From contig CANMYO010000001.1 in assembly GCA_947502145.1 (NCBI GenBank), positions 1,288,501 to 1,352,500 on the forward strand: a stretch of DNA of 64,000 nt, read 5' to 3'. Both the position numbers and the translations under genes were made by a program. This DNA is from an uncultured Paracoccaceae bacterium (GTDB lineage: Bacteria > Pseudomonadota > Alphaproteobacteria > Rhodobacterales > Rhodobacteraceae). The notes under the pieces are model-generated. The model had not been told where the DNA came from. It did no database searches and worked only from the letters and a program-made list of their open reading frames with translations. Positions 44,925 through 55,000 of the stretch are shown here, in pieces (the first letter of the stretch is position 1; every line of letters begins with the position of its first letter).

Positions 44925-46997
44925 ATGCTGCGGGATCGCACTGTTTTCACCTGGGGCATGCTGACCCTGTTTGTCGCGCTTTGCATCGTTTTTGCCGATA
45001 GCCTCGGACCTTTGGCAGAATATCCCAAAGCCTATTTTCTGCCGCTTACCGATCCGATGAATGCCGCGATGCGGTCCTTTGTCGAAGCTTTTGGCACAAT
45101 CTTCAAAGGGATCGCATGGCTGTTGGATTGGCCAATCTTTGTTGCACGCACTGTCTACGCCTATCTACCTTGGCCGGCGACATTGTTTATCGTTTGCTGG
45201 CTCGCCTATCTCGCCAACGGCCGTGGCCTTGCCATCTTTGCCGGTGTCAGCATGTGTTACATGGTGGTGATTGGCTACTGGCCAGAGACGATGAACTCTT
45301 TTGCGCTGGTCACGGTTTCCGTTCCCATGGCTGTGATTGTGGGTTTCTTTATTGGTGCGTGGGGCTTCAGGTCGGCGCGGGCCCATCGCGTGATCATGCC
45401 GTCTCTCGATCTGCTGCAAACTATTCCGGCTTTTGCGTATCTTTTGCCGATCCTTCTGTTGTTTGGCTTTGGCGCGACGGTCGGGCTTGTGGCGAGCGTA
45501 CTGTTTGCATTTCCACCTATGGTGCGGAACACGATCATTGGATTGCGCGGTGTTTCTGAAGAGGTGATCGAAGCGGGACAAATGTCTGGCGCAACCAAGC
45601 GGCAGTTGTTCTGGAATGTCCGGGTACCCTCAGCCAGACGCCAGATTCTGCTTGGTATCAATCAGGCGACGATGGCGTCGCTGAGCATGGTCATCATCGC
45701 CTCGATCATTGGTGGAACGAACGACATCGGTTGGGAAGTTCTCTCAACGATGCGAAAGGCATTGTTTGGGGAAAGCCTGCTGGCGGGCCTGGTCATTGCC
45801 CTGATGGCCATGATCCTAGACCGGATGACCTGGGGATTTGCAAATCGAAAAAGGGAGCTGGCCGGCGCTGGCGATCCCAATACTCGCCGAAGCTGGCAGA
45901 TCATTGCCGGGGTTGTCTTCGGGTTAATCGTGTTGGCGCAGTTCATTCCCATCATGAAAGAATGGCCACGCGAATGGCGCTGGGAACCGGGTCCGGTCAT
46001 GAATGATGCGCTGCAGGATTTTACAGTGACGTACCGTTTGGCATTGGAGGCCATAAAGAATTTCAGTTTCTTCTTTGTCATGCTGCCCATCAAATTGGGC
46101 CTTCAAGAGGCCGTCAGCCCCTTTACCTGGGGGTTCGCGATGTCGCCGTTGGTAACTGGCCTCTATGCTTTGCTTGTCTTCGCAATTTGTGGCGTGGCAT
46201 GGCTGCGAGATCGTCAGTTGATCGCTGTTGTTTTGGCGCTGCTCGGGATTTGCCTTTACGGTGGGCTGACAAACATGCCGTGGATCGCGTTGTCCGCAAT
46301 TTTTGTCACACTTGCCTGGCAGGTTGGGGGGCGAAATCTTGGGCTTTGGACCGTCGCTGGCATGCTGTTTCTGGTACTGACCGGGATTTGGGAACCTGCC
46401 ACCACCTCAATCTATCTTTGCGGTGTTGGGGTTTTGGTTTCGTTCGTCGTGGGATCGGCGATCGGTGTCGCCGCCTCAGAAAATGATACCGTTTCGGCGA
46501 TCGTCCGCCCTGTCATAGACACGCTTCAGACAATGCCGCCGTTTGTCATCCTGATCCCTTTCGTGATGATTTTCAGGATTGGCGAGTTTACAGCGCTTCT
46601 GGCAATCATCGCCTATGCGATCGTCCCTGCGATCCGATATACCGAATACGGGCTGCGCAATTTGCCTGAAGAAACAATTGAGGCTGCGACGATGATTGGG
46701 TCGTCTCGCTTGCAGCGGCTATGGCAGGTGAAATTGCCGCTAGCGATGCCGTCGATCATGCTGGGCCTGAACCAGACGATCATGTTCGGGATATCAATGC
46801 TGGTTATCACGGCGCTTGTCGGATCGACTGATCTTGGTCAGCAAATCTATGTTGGTCTGGGTGACGGCGATTTTGGTGTTGGCATGATCGCGGGCGTTGG
46901 TATGGCGGTCATTGCGATGATCGCTAACGGGATCACGCAGAACGCCAGCAAGAACATGCAGCGCAAGCTTGGCATGCAGGTTGACGAACTCGCCTAA
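44925..46997 (+). CDS. fused double permease of a ProW-type ABC transporter
   Basis: 690 aa, about twice the length of ProW (354). It carries two complete transport domains. The first has GLRGVSEEVIEAGQMSGATKRQLFWNV and RRQILLGINQATMASLSMV (EAA loop). The second has GLRNLPEETIEAATMIGSSRLQRLWQV and SIMLGLNQTIMFGISMLVI. Between them lies a low-identity region with several helices. A single chain may serve as both halves of the transmembrane dimer that would otherwise be a homodimer. It is coupled to the ATPase gene. Confidence 0.9.
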   Translation: MLRDRTVFTWGMLTLFVALCIVFADSLGPLAEYPKAYFLPLTDPMNAAMRSFVEAFGTIFKGIAWLLDWPIFVARTVYAYLPWPATLFIVCWLAYLANGRGLAIFAGVSMCYMVVIGYWPETMNSFALVTVSVPMAVIVGFFIGAWGFRSARAHRVIMPSLDLLQTIPAFAYLLPILLLFGFGATVGLVASVLFAFPPMVRNTIIGLRGVSEEVIEAGQMSGATKRQLFWNVRVPSARRQILLGINQATMASLSMVIIASIIGGTNDIGWEVLSTMRKALFGESLLAGLVIALMAMILDRMTWGFANRKRELAGAGDPNTRRSWQIIAGVVFGLIVLAQFIPIMKEWPREWRWEPGPVMNDALQDFTVTYRLALEAIKNFSFFFVMLPIKLGLQEAVSPFTWGFAMSPLVTGLYALLVFAICGVAWLRDRQLIAVVLALLGICLYGGLTNMPWIALSAIFVTLAWQVGGRNLGLWTVAGMLFLVLTGIWEPATTSIYLCGVGVLVSFVVGSAIGVAASENDTVSAIVRPVIDTLQTMPPFVILIPFVMIFRIGEFTALLAIIAYAIVPAIRYTEYGLRNLPEETIEAATMIGSSRLQRLWQVKLPLAMPSIMLGLNQTIMFGISMLVITALVGSTDLGQQIYVGLGDGDFGVGMIAGVGMAVIAMIANGITQNASKNMQRKLGMQVDELA

Positions 46998-47011
46998 TTG
47001 GCAACGCAGGT

Positions 47012-47791
47012 CTATTTGCCCTTCCAGATCGGATCGCGTTTTTCAGCAAACGCACGCGCACCTTCAAGTTGATCCTCTGAGCTGTAAAGCCTTTCGACCG
47101 TTGTAAGCTGGCTTTTGGTGATCCGGTTCATGGCATCCTGAAACTTGCTGTCTTCTGCGTCGCGCACGATTTCCTTGATCGCCGCGTAGACAAGTGGCGG
47201 ACCGCCAGCCAACAGTCGCGCAACCTCCCACGCCCGATCCAGCAGCTTTTCGGCCGGTAGAATTTCATTGACCAAACCCCAACGGTGCGCCTCCTGCGCG
47301 TCAAACCAACGCCCAGTCAAAAGGAGTTCCATTGCAATGTGATACGGGATGCGCTTTGGCAGCTTTACACTTGCGGCGTCAGCAACTGTTCCGGATCGAA
47401 TTTCAGGAAGCGCAAAGCTGGCATGATCAACGGCGAGGATCATGTCAGCGGACAAGGCAAGTTCAAGTCCGCCACCGCACGCGATACCATTGACCGCCGC
47501 GATGACCGGCTTGTTCATGTCCCTGAGTTCCTGCAATCCACCAAAACCGCCGACCCCGTAGTCGCCGTCCACGGCATCGCCGTCGGCAGCTGCCTTGAGG
47601 TCCCACCCCGGGCAGAAGAACTTTTCCCCTGCGCCGGTCAGGATCGCTACGCGCGCATCCGGGTCGTCGCGAAATTCGCGAAACACCTCGCCCATGATCC
47701 TGCTGGTCTTGAGGTCGATCGCATTTGCTTTGGGCCGATCCAGCGTAACCAAAAGGATCCCGCCGTCCCTTTCTGTTTTAAGAGGGTTCAT
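47012..47791 (-). CDS. caiD: carnitinyl-CoA dehydratase-like enoyl-CoA hydratase
   Basis: 259-aa crotonase, closely resembling CaiD of E. coli, which dehydrates carnitinyl-CoA to crotonobetainyl-CoA. CaiD-specific stretches run through it: LVTLDRPKANAIDLKTSRIMGEVF, GEKFFCPGWDLKAAADGDA, DYGVGGFGGLQEL, NGIACGGGLELALSADMI, and the C-terminal FAEKRDPIWKGK. The oxyanion hole lies in the ACGGG loop. The start overlaps the end of the acyl-CoA synthetase gene by 14 bp, so it is the last gene of a three-gene operon. Confidence 0.85.
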   Translation of the reverse strand: MNPLKTERDGGILLVTLDRPKANAIDLKTSRIMGEVFREFRDDPDARVAILTGAGEKFFCPGWDLKAAADGDAVDGDYGVGGFGGLQELRDMNKPVIAAVNGIACGGGLELALSADMILAVDHASFALPEIRSGTVADAASVKLPKRIPYHIAMELLLTGRWFDAQEAHRWGLVNEILPAEKLLDRAWEVARLLAGGPPLVYAAIKEIVRDAEDSKFQDAMNRITKSQLTTVERLYSSEDQLEGARAFAEKRDPIWKGK

Positions 47792-49787
47792 CGCTCGCCT
47801 TTCGTATCAATGCATCAACTGCAACCGCTGTATGTGGCGTGCAGATCAGCGGATTTACCTCAACTTCGCAGATGGTGGCCGCATTGGCGAGGACGTAGGC
47901 CTGTATCGCCTCGATCGCATCTAGGATGCTATCGATGTTTGTGGGGGGACGGCCCCGGAATCCTGCGAGAAGCGGCGCGCATCTGAGGCTTGCCAAAGCT
48001 TTGCGCATGTCGTGCCTGCCCGCAGGGATCATCAATGTCGACGTGTCGGCCAACACCTCGGCCATCACGCCACCAGATCCCAACGTCAGTACAAAACCAT
48101 GCGCAGGGTCGCACGTGATCCCAATCAACAGCTCGACAACCCCGTCGGTGATCATTTCCTCGATCAAGACTGGGCCGGTGCCGACAGTCCTGATGGCCTG
48201 ATCAATCTGCGGTGGGGTGACCCCCGTCAGAACAGCGCCGGCGTCGGATTTGTGGTCAAGACCGATGCCTTTCACAACGCAGAGGTCGGGTAGTTCGGAA
48301 TCGGGCGAAAATTGTTTGGGAATTGAAAGGCCAAATTCTGACAGCGCGGCCTTGGCTGTATGTTCCTCAAGCGTGACAGCACCGTCGCGCTGATGCGGAA
48401 GTTGAATGGGGCCAGGGTGGGGTGGGGTAACCCGTGTCGCCGCTGCGATGGCCACCAGGGATTCCTGTAGCCCCATGAACGGGACGACACCGCGGGACAA
48501 CAGGTGCTTGGCAATTGCGAAGGGCATAAGTTCTGGAAGTGTCGCGACAACCCCAAACGGCGCGCCGGTCTGTCGTCGCACATTGATCGCGGCTTGTGTT
48601 GCGCATTCCCAATCCGTGGGATCAGTTGTGGGATAATCGACAATCGAAAGCGTCATTGCGATGTCTGGCCCGGTCATTGCGGCCCAGGCTTTGGTCATCG
48701 CGGCTGTGTTGCGCCACACATAGGTGTGATAATCCAGCGGGTTTGAAAGCGCGACCATTGGCCCAAGCGCTTCGGCCAGGTGCTGACGCTGTTGGGCGGA
48801 CAGGGGCGGAAATTCAATATGTTGGTCAAGCGCCAGATCGGCAATCATGCTTGCCTCACCGCCGGAGCAGCTGATTGATGCAATATTGCGAGATGGTAGC
48901 GGACCTTGGACGTGCAGTAATTTTAGCGTCTCAAGCAGCACTGGCAAAGAATGGACGCGCGCAAATCCTAAACGGTCTAGCAGGGCGGTCGCGCCTTCGT
49001 CGCTGCCTGCCAGGGAGGCTGTATGCGAAATTGTCGCACGCTGTGCCTGTTTTGAAGCACCCACCTTGAGCGCAACAATGGGAATACCCTTTTCGTGCGC
49101 AGTTGCTGCAAGAGTCTCCCAGTTTCGCAAGTCACCAAAACCTTCGATGTGCAGCCCAATCGCGGTGACACGGGGATCGTCAAGCAATGTCCTGGCCAGC
49201 TCGGCCTGGGTGGTTTGGGCCATATTTCCGCATGTGACCACATAGGCAATGGGCAAGGCACGCTGTTGCATGGTGAGATTGATCGCAATGTTTGAGCTTT
49301 GCGTGAGAATGGCAACACCGGAATCCACGTGGTCCAGCCCATGTTGGTCAGGCCATACGAGTGCCCGATCCAGTGCATTAATGAAGCCATAGCAATTTGG
49401 TCCGAGCAGCGGCATGTCACCTGCAGCCGCAACGAGCGCCAATTGCAACTTGGCCGCTTCGGCATCCTCGCCCTTTGCCTCGGCATATCCGCTCGCGAAG
49501 CATACGGCGCCGCCCGCGTCTATTGCGGCCAAATCAGCAATGACGCCGATGGAGGCATGGCGGTTTATACCGACAAACGCGGCATCCGGAGGCGAAGGCA
49601 GCTCTTTGACCGACTTGACCGTTTTGACGCCGGAAAGTGAGTTGATTTTGGGATGCACTGCCCAGATTTCCCCATCAAACCCGAACCGCTGTGCTTGTGA
49701 AATAACCTGCGTGCACCATGCACCCCCGCCGATGACTGCGATTGACTTGGGGCGCAATAGCCGGAGTAGCTTGGCCGGCATTTTCAT
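47778..49787 (-). CDS. ADP/NDP-forming acyl-CoA synthetase
   Basis: 669 aa, one-chain acetyl-CoA-synthetase (NDP-forming) type related to pimeloyl-CoA/acetate-CoA ligases. N-terminal CoA-binding domain SIAVIGGGAWCTQVISQAQRFGFDG, ligase domain with active-site His in TISHTASLAGSDEG, ATP-grasp C-terminus with LCVVKGIGLDHKSDAGAVLTG and LIEEMITDGVVELLIGITCD. The ATG at 49787 overlaps the acyl-CoA dehydrogenase stop (ATGA). In this cluster it would activate carnitine, butyrobetaine or crotonobetaine to the CoA ester, replacing CaiC; that assignment is by context. Confidence 0.82.
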   Translation of the reverse strand: MKMPAKLLRLLRPKSIAVIGGGAWCTQVISQAQRFGFDGEIWAVHPKINSLSGVKTVKSVKELPSPPDAAFVGINRHASIGVIADLAAIDAGGAVCFASGYAEAKGEDAEAAKLQLALVAAAGDMPLLGPNCYGFINALDRALVWPDQHGLDHVDSGVAILTQSSNIAINLTMQQRALPIAYVVTCGNMAQTTQAELARTLLDDPRVTAIGLHIEGFGDLRNWETLAATAHEKGIPIVALKVGASKQAQRATISHTASLAGSDEGATALLDRLGFARVHSLPVLLETLKLLHVQGPLPSRNIASISCSGGEASMIADLALDQHIEFPPLSAQQRQHLAEALGPMVALSNPLDYHTYVWRNTAAMTKAWAAMTGPDIAMTLSIVDYPTTDPTDWECATQAAINVRRQTGAPFGVVATLPELMPFAIAKHLLSRGVVPFMGLQESLVAIAAATRVTPPHPGPIQLPHQRDGAVTLEEHTAKAALSEFGLSIPKQFSPDSELPDLCVVKGIGLDHKSDAGAVLTGVTPPQIDQAIRTVGTGPVLIEEMITDGVVELLIGITCDPAHGFVLTLGSGGVMAEVLADTSTLMIPAGRHDMRKALASLRCAPLLAGFRGRPPTNIDSILDAIEAIQAYVLANAATICEVEVNPLICTPHTAVAVDALIRKASDEPS

Positions 49788-50944
49788 GCGCCCAGAGGGC
49801 GCAGCAAATCCCTGCTGATAATATGCCGCTGGATTTCGCTGGTCCCATCCCAAATTCGTTCGACGCGCGCGTCGCGCCAGAATCGTTCAATCGGGAAGTC
49901 ATCCATCAACCCCATACCACCAAAAATCTGCAGGGTCGTATCGGTCACCTTTGCCAGCATTTCTGATGCATGGACCTTGGCGCTGGCGATTTCACGATTG
50001 GCCGGGAGCCCCTGATCCAATCGCCAGGCGGCGGATAGTGTCAAAAGATCCGCGGCATCAATTTCTGTGATCATGTCGGCGATTTGAAAACTCACGCCCT
50101 GGAACTTACCAATTGGTTGCCCAAATTGCCGCCGCTCTGCAGCGTGGTTGAGTGCGTAGTCAAAACACCTGCGCGCACGACCGACGCATGATGCGGCAAC
50201 CGTGATACGTGTTGCGTAAAGCCAGGTGTTCATCACGGCGAAGCCGCCATCGACGTCGCCCAGCACCTGCGCATCTGACAGTCGGCAGTCATCGAAGTTC
50301 AGGATGCAGTTCTTGTAACCGCGATGCGAGACGGATGCGTAGCCATCGCGCACTTCGAACCCCGGCGTGCCGCGGTCTACGAGGAATGTGGTGATCCGTT
50401 TCTTGGGACCGCGCGGGGTATCGTCTTCGCCAGTGGCGACAAAAACGATGAAAAAGTCGGCGTGGTTTGCCCCTGAGATGAAATGCTTTGATCCGTTCAG
50501 GACCCAGTCACCCTTGTCACGCACGGCCTGACATTTCATCCCGCGCACATCTGATCCGGCTTCGGGTTCGGTCATCGCCAAAGCGTCCATCCGTTCCCCT
50601 CGAACCGCCGGCAGCAAGTAACGTTCAATCTGATCAGCCCTGCAAGCCATAAGGATGTTTTGTGGCCGCCCGAAGAAATGCGTCAGGGCCATGGCACCAC
50701 GCCCCAGCTCTCTTTCAACAAGTGCAAAATCGAGGTGGTTCAAGCCAGCACCGCCAACGCTTTCAGGGAAGTTGCAGGCGTAAAAGCCTAGATCAATGAC
50801 CTTCTGGCGCAACTCGCTAGCAAGTTCGCGGGGCACTTCTCCTGTGCGTTCGACGGCAGCCTCATGTGGGTAAATCTCATTTTCGACAAAGCGCCGGACG
50901 GTCGAAACGATCATATCCTGTTCATCGGTCAAGCCAAAATGCAT
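49784..50944 (-). CDS. acyl-CoA dehydrogenase
   Basis: 386-aa FAD enzyme of the acyl-CoA dehydrogenase family. Flavin and substrate motifs are AMTEPEAGSDVRGMKCQA, GSKHFISGANHADF and QIFGGMGLMDDFPIERF. The usual catalytic-base Glu (IYEGTSEIQ) is Asp here: RIWDGTSEIQRHII. In a carnitine cluster this would oxidise gamma-butyrobetainyl-CoA or reduce crotonobetainyl-CoA, like CaiA. GGAGGG precedes the ATG at 50944; an earlier ATG at 51046 would overlap the divergent regulator. Confidence 0.88.
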   Translation of the reverse strand: MHFGLTDEQDMIVSTVRRFVENEIYPHEAAVERTGEVPRELASELRQKVIDLGFYACNFPESVGGAGLNHLDFALVERELGRGAMALTHFFGRPQNILMACRADQIERYLLPAVRGERMDALAMTEPEAGSDVRGMKCQAVRDKGDWVLNGSKHFISGANHADFFIVFVATGEDDTPRGPKKRITTFLVDRGTPGFEVRDGYASVSHRGYKNCILNFDDCRLSDAQVLGDVDGGFAVMNTWLYATRITVAASCVGRARRCFDYALNHAAERRQFGQPIGKFQGVSFQIADMITEIDAADLLTLSAAWRLDQGLPANREIASAKVHASEMLAKVTDTTLQIFGGMGLMDDFPIERFWRDARVERIWDGTSEIQRHIISRDLLRPLGA

Positions 50945-51019
50945 GGTGCCCTCCGCAATGCTTGTGTTTGCAAGGCTATTGCCATTGACGCATTGAAGTG
51001 TGCGGATATAGCAATAATC

Positions 51020-51952
51020 ATGCAGAATTCGCGAAAATCCCATCATCTGATCCGTGATGTAAGTGTTCTGCTGTTTGATGATTTCTCAAATCATTGCCTT
51101 GCAAACACCATAGAACCGCTGCGTGCGGCCAACGATCTGTCAAAGCGAAGGCTTTTCAGCTGGCAAATTCTTACGCTAGACGACGCCCCCGTGGAAAGTT
51201 CGAGCGGCATTAGGATCGCTCCGGACGCCGCGCTTGATCTGGCGCGGGGTGACCTGCTTGTCGTCATGCCGTCCTACAACGTGCGTAAACTGGCCAGTTT
51301 GGGTTACGTCGCTCCATTGCGCAGTGCAGCGCGCAGATTTGGTTGTGTTGCAGGGTTTGATACTGGCAGTTGGTTACTGGCAGCGGCAGGGCTGCTGGAT
51401 GAGCGGCGCGCCACCATCCATTGGGATGAACTGGCACAATTCGAAGAGCATTTCCCCAACGTCCAGACCGTCAAGGAGCGATTTGTGATGGACGGTGATC
51501 GCATCACCTGTTCCGGCGCGATGGCGGCATTTGATGTTGTCACACAACTCATTGGCGTCGATCACGGCGCTTCGCTTGCACTGGAAGTTGAACGGTTTTT
51601 CATGTCGCGCACTGACCAAGGGCAAATGCGGGTTCAGGGTCGGTTGTTGCGCGCCGCCATTGCGATGATGCAGGATCATCTGGAGCGGCCGCTAAAGATA
51701 AGTCACATTGCGCAGGAGATTGGGTGCAGCCAGCGCATCCTGGCCGAAGTAACACAGCGCGAGCTGTCGATGACGCCGCGCGCGTTGTATCAACAATTGC
51801 GGCTGGCGCTGGCGCAAAAGCTGGTCATGCAGACCCGGCAATCCATTGCTGAAATTGCATTGCGATGTGGATACCAGAACGCAAGCGCGATGACGCGGGC
51901 GTTTCGCATGTCGTTCCGAACCACCCCGCAAGAGTTGCGGCGATTGGGTTGA
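51020..51952 (+). CDS. GlxA/AraC family regulator, CdhR/GbdR-like
   Basis: 310 aa. The N-terminal DJ-1/PfpI-like domain (SVLLFDDFSNHCLANTIEPLRAAND, FGCVAGFDTGSWLLAAAGLLD) is followed by a C-terminal AraC helix-turn-helix pair (HIAQEIGCSQRILAEVTQRELS and IAEIALRCGYQNASAMTRAFR). Regulators with this architecture (CdhR, GbdR) control carnitine and glycine-betaine catabolism in pseudomonads. It is divergent from the acyl-CoA dehydrogenase operon with a 75-bp gap, where its operator should lie. The reductive dehalogenase gene starts 72 bp downstream on the same strand and could share its transcript. Confidence 0.87.
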   Translation: MQNSRKSHHLIRDVSVLLFDDFSNHCLANTIEPLRAANDLSKRRLFSWQILTLDDAPVESSSGIRIAPDAALDLARGDLLVVMPSYNVRKLASLGYVAPLRSAARRFGCVAGFDTGSWLLAAAGLLDERRATIHWDELAQFEEHFPNVQTVKERFVMDGDRITCSGAMAAFDVVTQLIGVDHGASLALEVERFFMSRTDQGQMRVQGRLLRAAIAMMQDHLERPLKISHIAQEIGCSQRILAEVTQRELSMTPRALYQQLRLALAQKLVMQTRQSIAEIALRCGYQNASAMTRAFRMSFRTTPQELRRLG

Positions 51953-52024
51953 AATCCGTGAACCGCGCAGCGATGGTTCTGGCATTCTGGCGGCAAGTGA
52001 CCAAGTGATAGGGTGGCCAATTCC

Positions 52025-55000
52025 ATGACATTGCGATTGTTTTCGGACCGGGACCGGCCAGTACACATGGGGCACTACCCGTCTGAAAAATTGGCACGCC
52101 GGTCCACGTGTCCTGACCTGTCAGACGTTCCCCCGATGCAGCAACTGCGGTTCACTCGTCCAGAGGCCCCTCAGTCCATCGTCAATGCAATGCGAGAACA
52201 TCAGGCCATGTTGGACGCAATCCGTGAAGGGATGGTCAACAAGGTTCAGGCAGAGGCACCGGGTGATCTTGTGGAGCGGGCAAACCACCTGAAAGCTTTT
52301 GGCTATTTCTCGGACGCTGCGGTCGTTGGAACCTGTGAGTTGCCGCAATCGGCAATCCTGCAAGACCCGCTGATAAATGCCGATATCGCACGGCTCGCCA
52401 ATGATCTGAAAACGCGTCAAACCAAGACGCTGGCCTCTGGTATTGACCAGATTATGGCTGATTTGAAGGAGTCGATGGAGGTGCCGCCAAGCACCATCAT
52501 CGGGCATACCCATGCGCTGGTATTTCTATATGAATTTCCGCGCGATCCAGAGTTGGATGAGGTTGGCACTGATTGGATCAGGGACGCTCAGAACCACCGC
52601 GCGTGCCTTTTGGCGTCCGAGACAGCTGTTGTTATTGCGAACTACCTGCGCCTATTGGGTTATCAGGCGCGGGGGCACACCGGTGCGACATCCGACGTTG
52701 ATTTGGGAAAGCTGGCCGTCGCGTCTGGACTGGCAACCGTCGAGTCGGGCGCGTTGGTCAATCCGTACATTGGTAGCCGATTTGGGCTTGCGGCAGTCAC
52801 AACCGACTTTGCGGTTTCACTTGACGCCCCGTTGGCACCGTTGAAGACACAGCCAAAATCGGCGCATGGGGTCGCATGGAAGGTTGGCGCCGGCTTTGCC
52901 AAGAACGCGTTTAATGCGGTGCCCTATGCGAAGCGTCGGTTCGTTGATGGCGCACAGCCCTTTGAGCGGATCAAGCGCGTTGATTGCCCGACAACTTACA
53001 TTGACGAACCGAATGTGGCGCGTGTCCCCAAGCGGGCAGACCTGTTTGCAAGAATCCAGTTCGGTGACCTGGGTAAGAAAGTTCAGGAGGCGGCCAAAGG
53101 CGGATATTACGTGCGCAAGGCCGCGCCTTCGATGGCGCAACGTCGGGCGCTGGGCGCATTCGTGCTGTTACAGGATGGGAGCAAGGCGGATGAACGGGCC
53201 AGAGTAGATCCCCAGACGGCCGCGGACCTTGTAAAGGCCACGAGCTATTTCCTCGGCGCGGATGCGGTTGGGATAAGTCGCTGTCCTGGGTGGACTTGGT
53301 ACAGCCACGATGCGATCGGTGCGCCAATCGACCCACCGCATGATCAGGCGATCAGCATGATTATTGATCAGGGCTACGAGACGATGGCCGGGTCGTCGGG
53401 GGATGATTGGATCGCGGTCGCCCAATCAATGCGGGCATATCTTCGGTTTTCGCTGATTGGCGGGGTGATCGCCCAGCAGATACGCAACCTCGGGTATCAG
53501 GCCAAAGCCCATACGGTGATGGATGGTGAGGTACTGCAGCCTCCGCTTCTGCTGCTTGCCGGGTTGGGCGAGGTTAGTCGGATCGGCGAGGTGATTTTGA
53601 ACCCCTACCTCGGGCCGCGACTCAAATCCGGCGCGGTGACGACTGATCTTCCGATGGCGCACGACCGTCCGATTGACTTTGGACTTCAGTCATTTTGCGA
53701 GGCCTGCAACAAATGTGCACGCGAATGTCCCTCTGGTGCGATCACGACCGGTCCCAAGTTGATGTTCAACGGCTACGAAATCTGGAAGTCAGACAGCCAG
53801 AAATGTGCAACGTATCGTGTTACGACGCCGGGGGGTGCGATGTGCGGGCGCTGCATGAAAACATGCCCGTGGAATCTTGAAGGGATATTCAAGGAAGCAC
53901 CGTTTCGCTGGGCGGCGATGAATATCCCAAAGGCTGCACCATTGTTGGCGAAACTGGATGACGTCGTCGACAACGGCAGCCTTAACCCTGTCAAGAAATG
54001 GTGGTGGGATCTCGAGGTTGACGATGATGGCGGATATCGCCCGACGCAGAATCCCGTCAACACCCGTTCGTTGCAAAAGGACCTCGATCTGAAGTTCGAA
54101 GATCAAACGCTTGCGGTTTATCCCGCACCATTGGCACCGCATCCCTATCCTTACCCCGACCCAATGGACAGGGAAGCCGGGATTGAAGCCTATCAGGCGA
54201 TGATCACCGCAAAAGAATACCAGCGACGGCTGAGTGAGGGCGACCCGGTCTTGCACCGGTATTCGGCGGATGGCGATAGCCCAGTCATCCAGGTCGAGAT
54301 CACAGCGGTCGATGTCATGGCAGATGGGATCAGCAAATACGAGTTCCAGCTTATCGGCGGCGGTGAATTGCCAGAGTGGCAGGCTGGGGCGCACCTTGAC
54401 ATTGTTGTAGCGCCTGAATTCCTACGGCAATACTCAATGTGCGGGGACCCCGCAGATAGATCTCGCTATCAGATCGGAGTGCAGCGAGAGGATGACGGCC
54501 GAGGCGGTTCAAAACTATTGCATCGGATATTCTCGAAAGGCCGCAAACTTTTCATTTCACGCCCAATCAATCATTTTCCATTGGTGACATCGGCCAAGCA
54601 CAGCGCCTTGATGGGGGGCGGTATCGGGGTCACTCCGATGATCGCAATGGCACATGCGTTACATGCGCAAGGCCGCAGCTTTGTTCTTCATTATTCTGGT
54701 CGATCCCGAGACAAGATGGGGTTTCTTGACGATCTGAAACGAGTCCCCTGGGCTGATCGGGTGCGCCTACATATCTCCGCTGAAGGAACGCGCGCTGATC
54801 TGGACAATACGCTTGCCGGTTACCAGAAGGGCTGGCATGTCTACACCTGTGGTGCAGATCGTTACATGAAGGGCGTGCTGGAGGCGGCGACACGGGCAGG
54901 ATTTCCGGAAGATACGCAGCACCTGGAGTATTTCTCAGTTCCTGAGCAACCAGAGTTCGAGAACCACAGCTTTAGATTGAAGCTGGCGCGCTCTGGTAAA

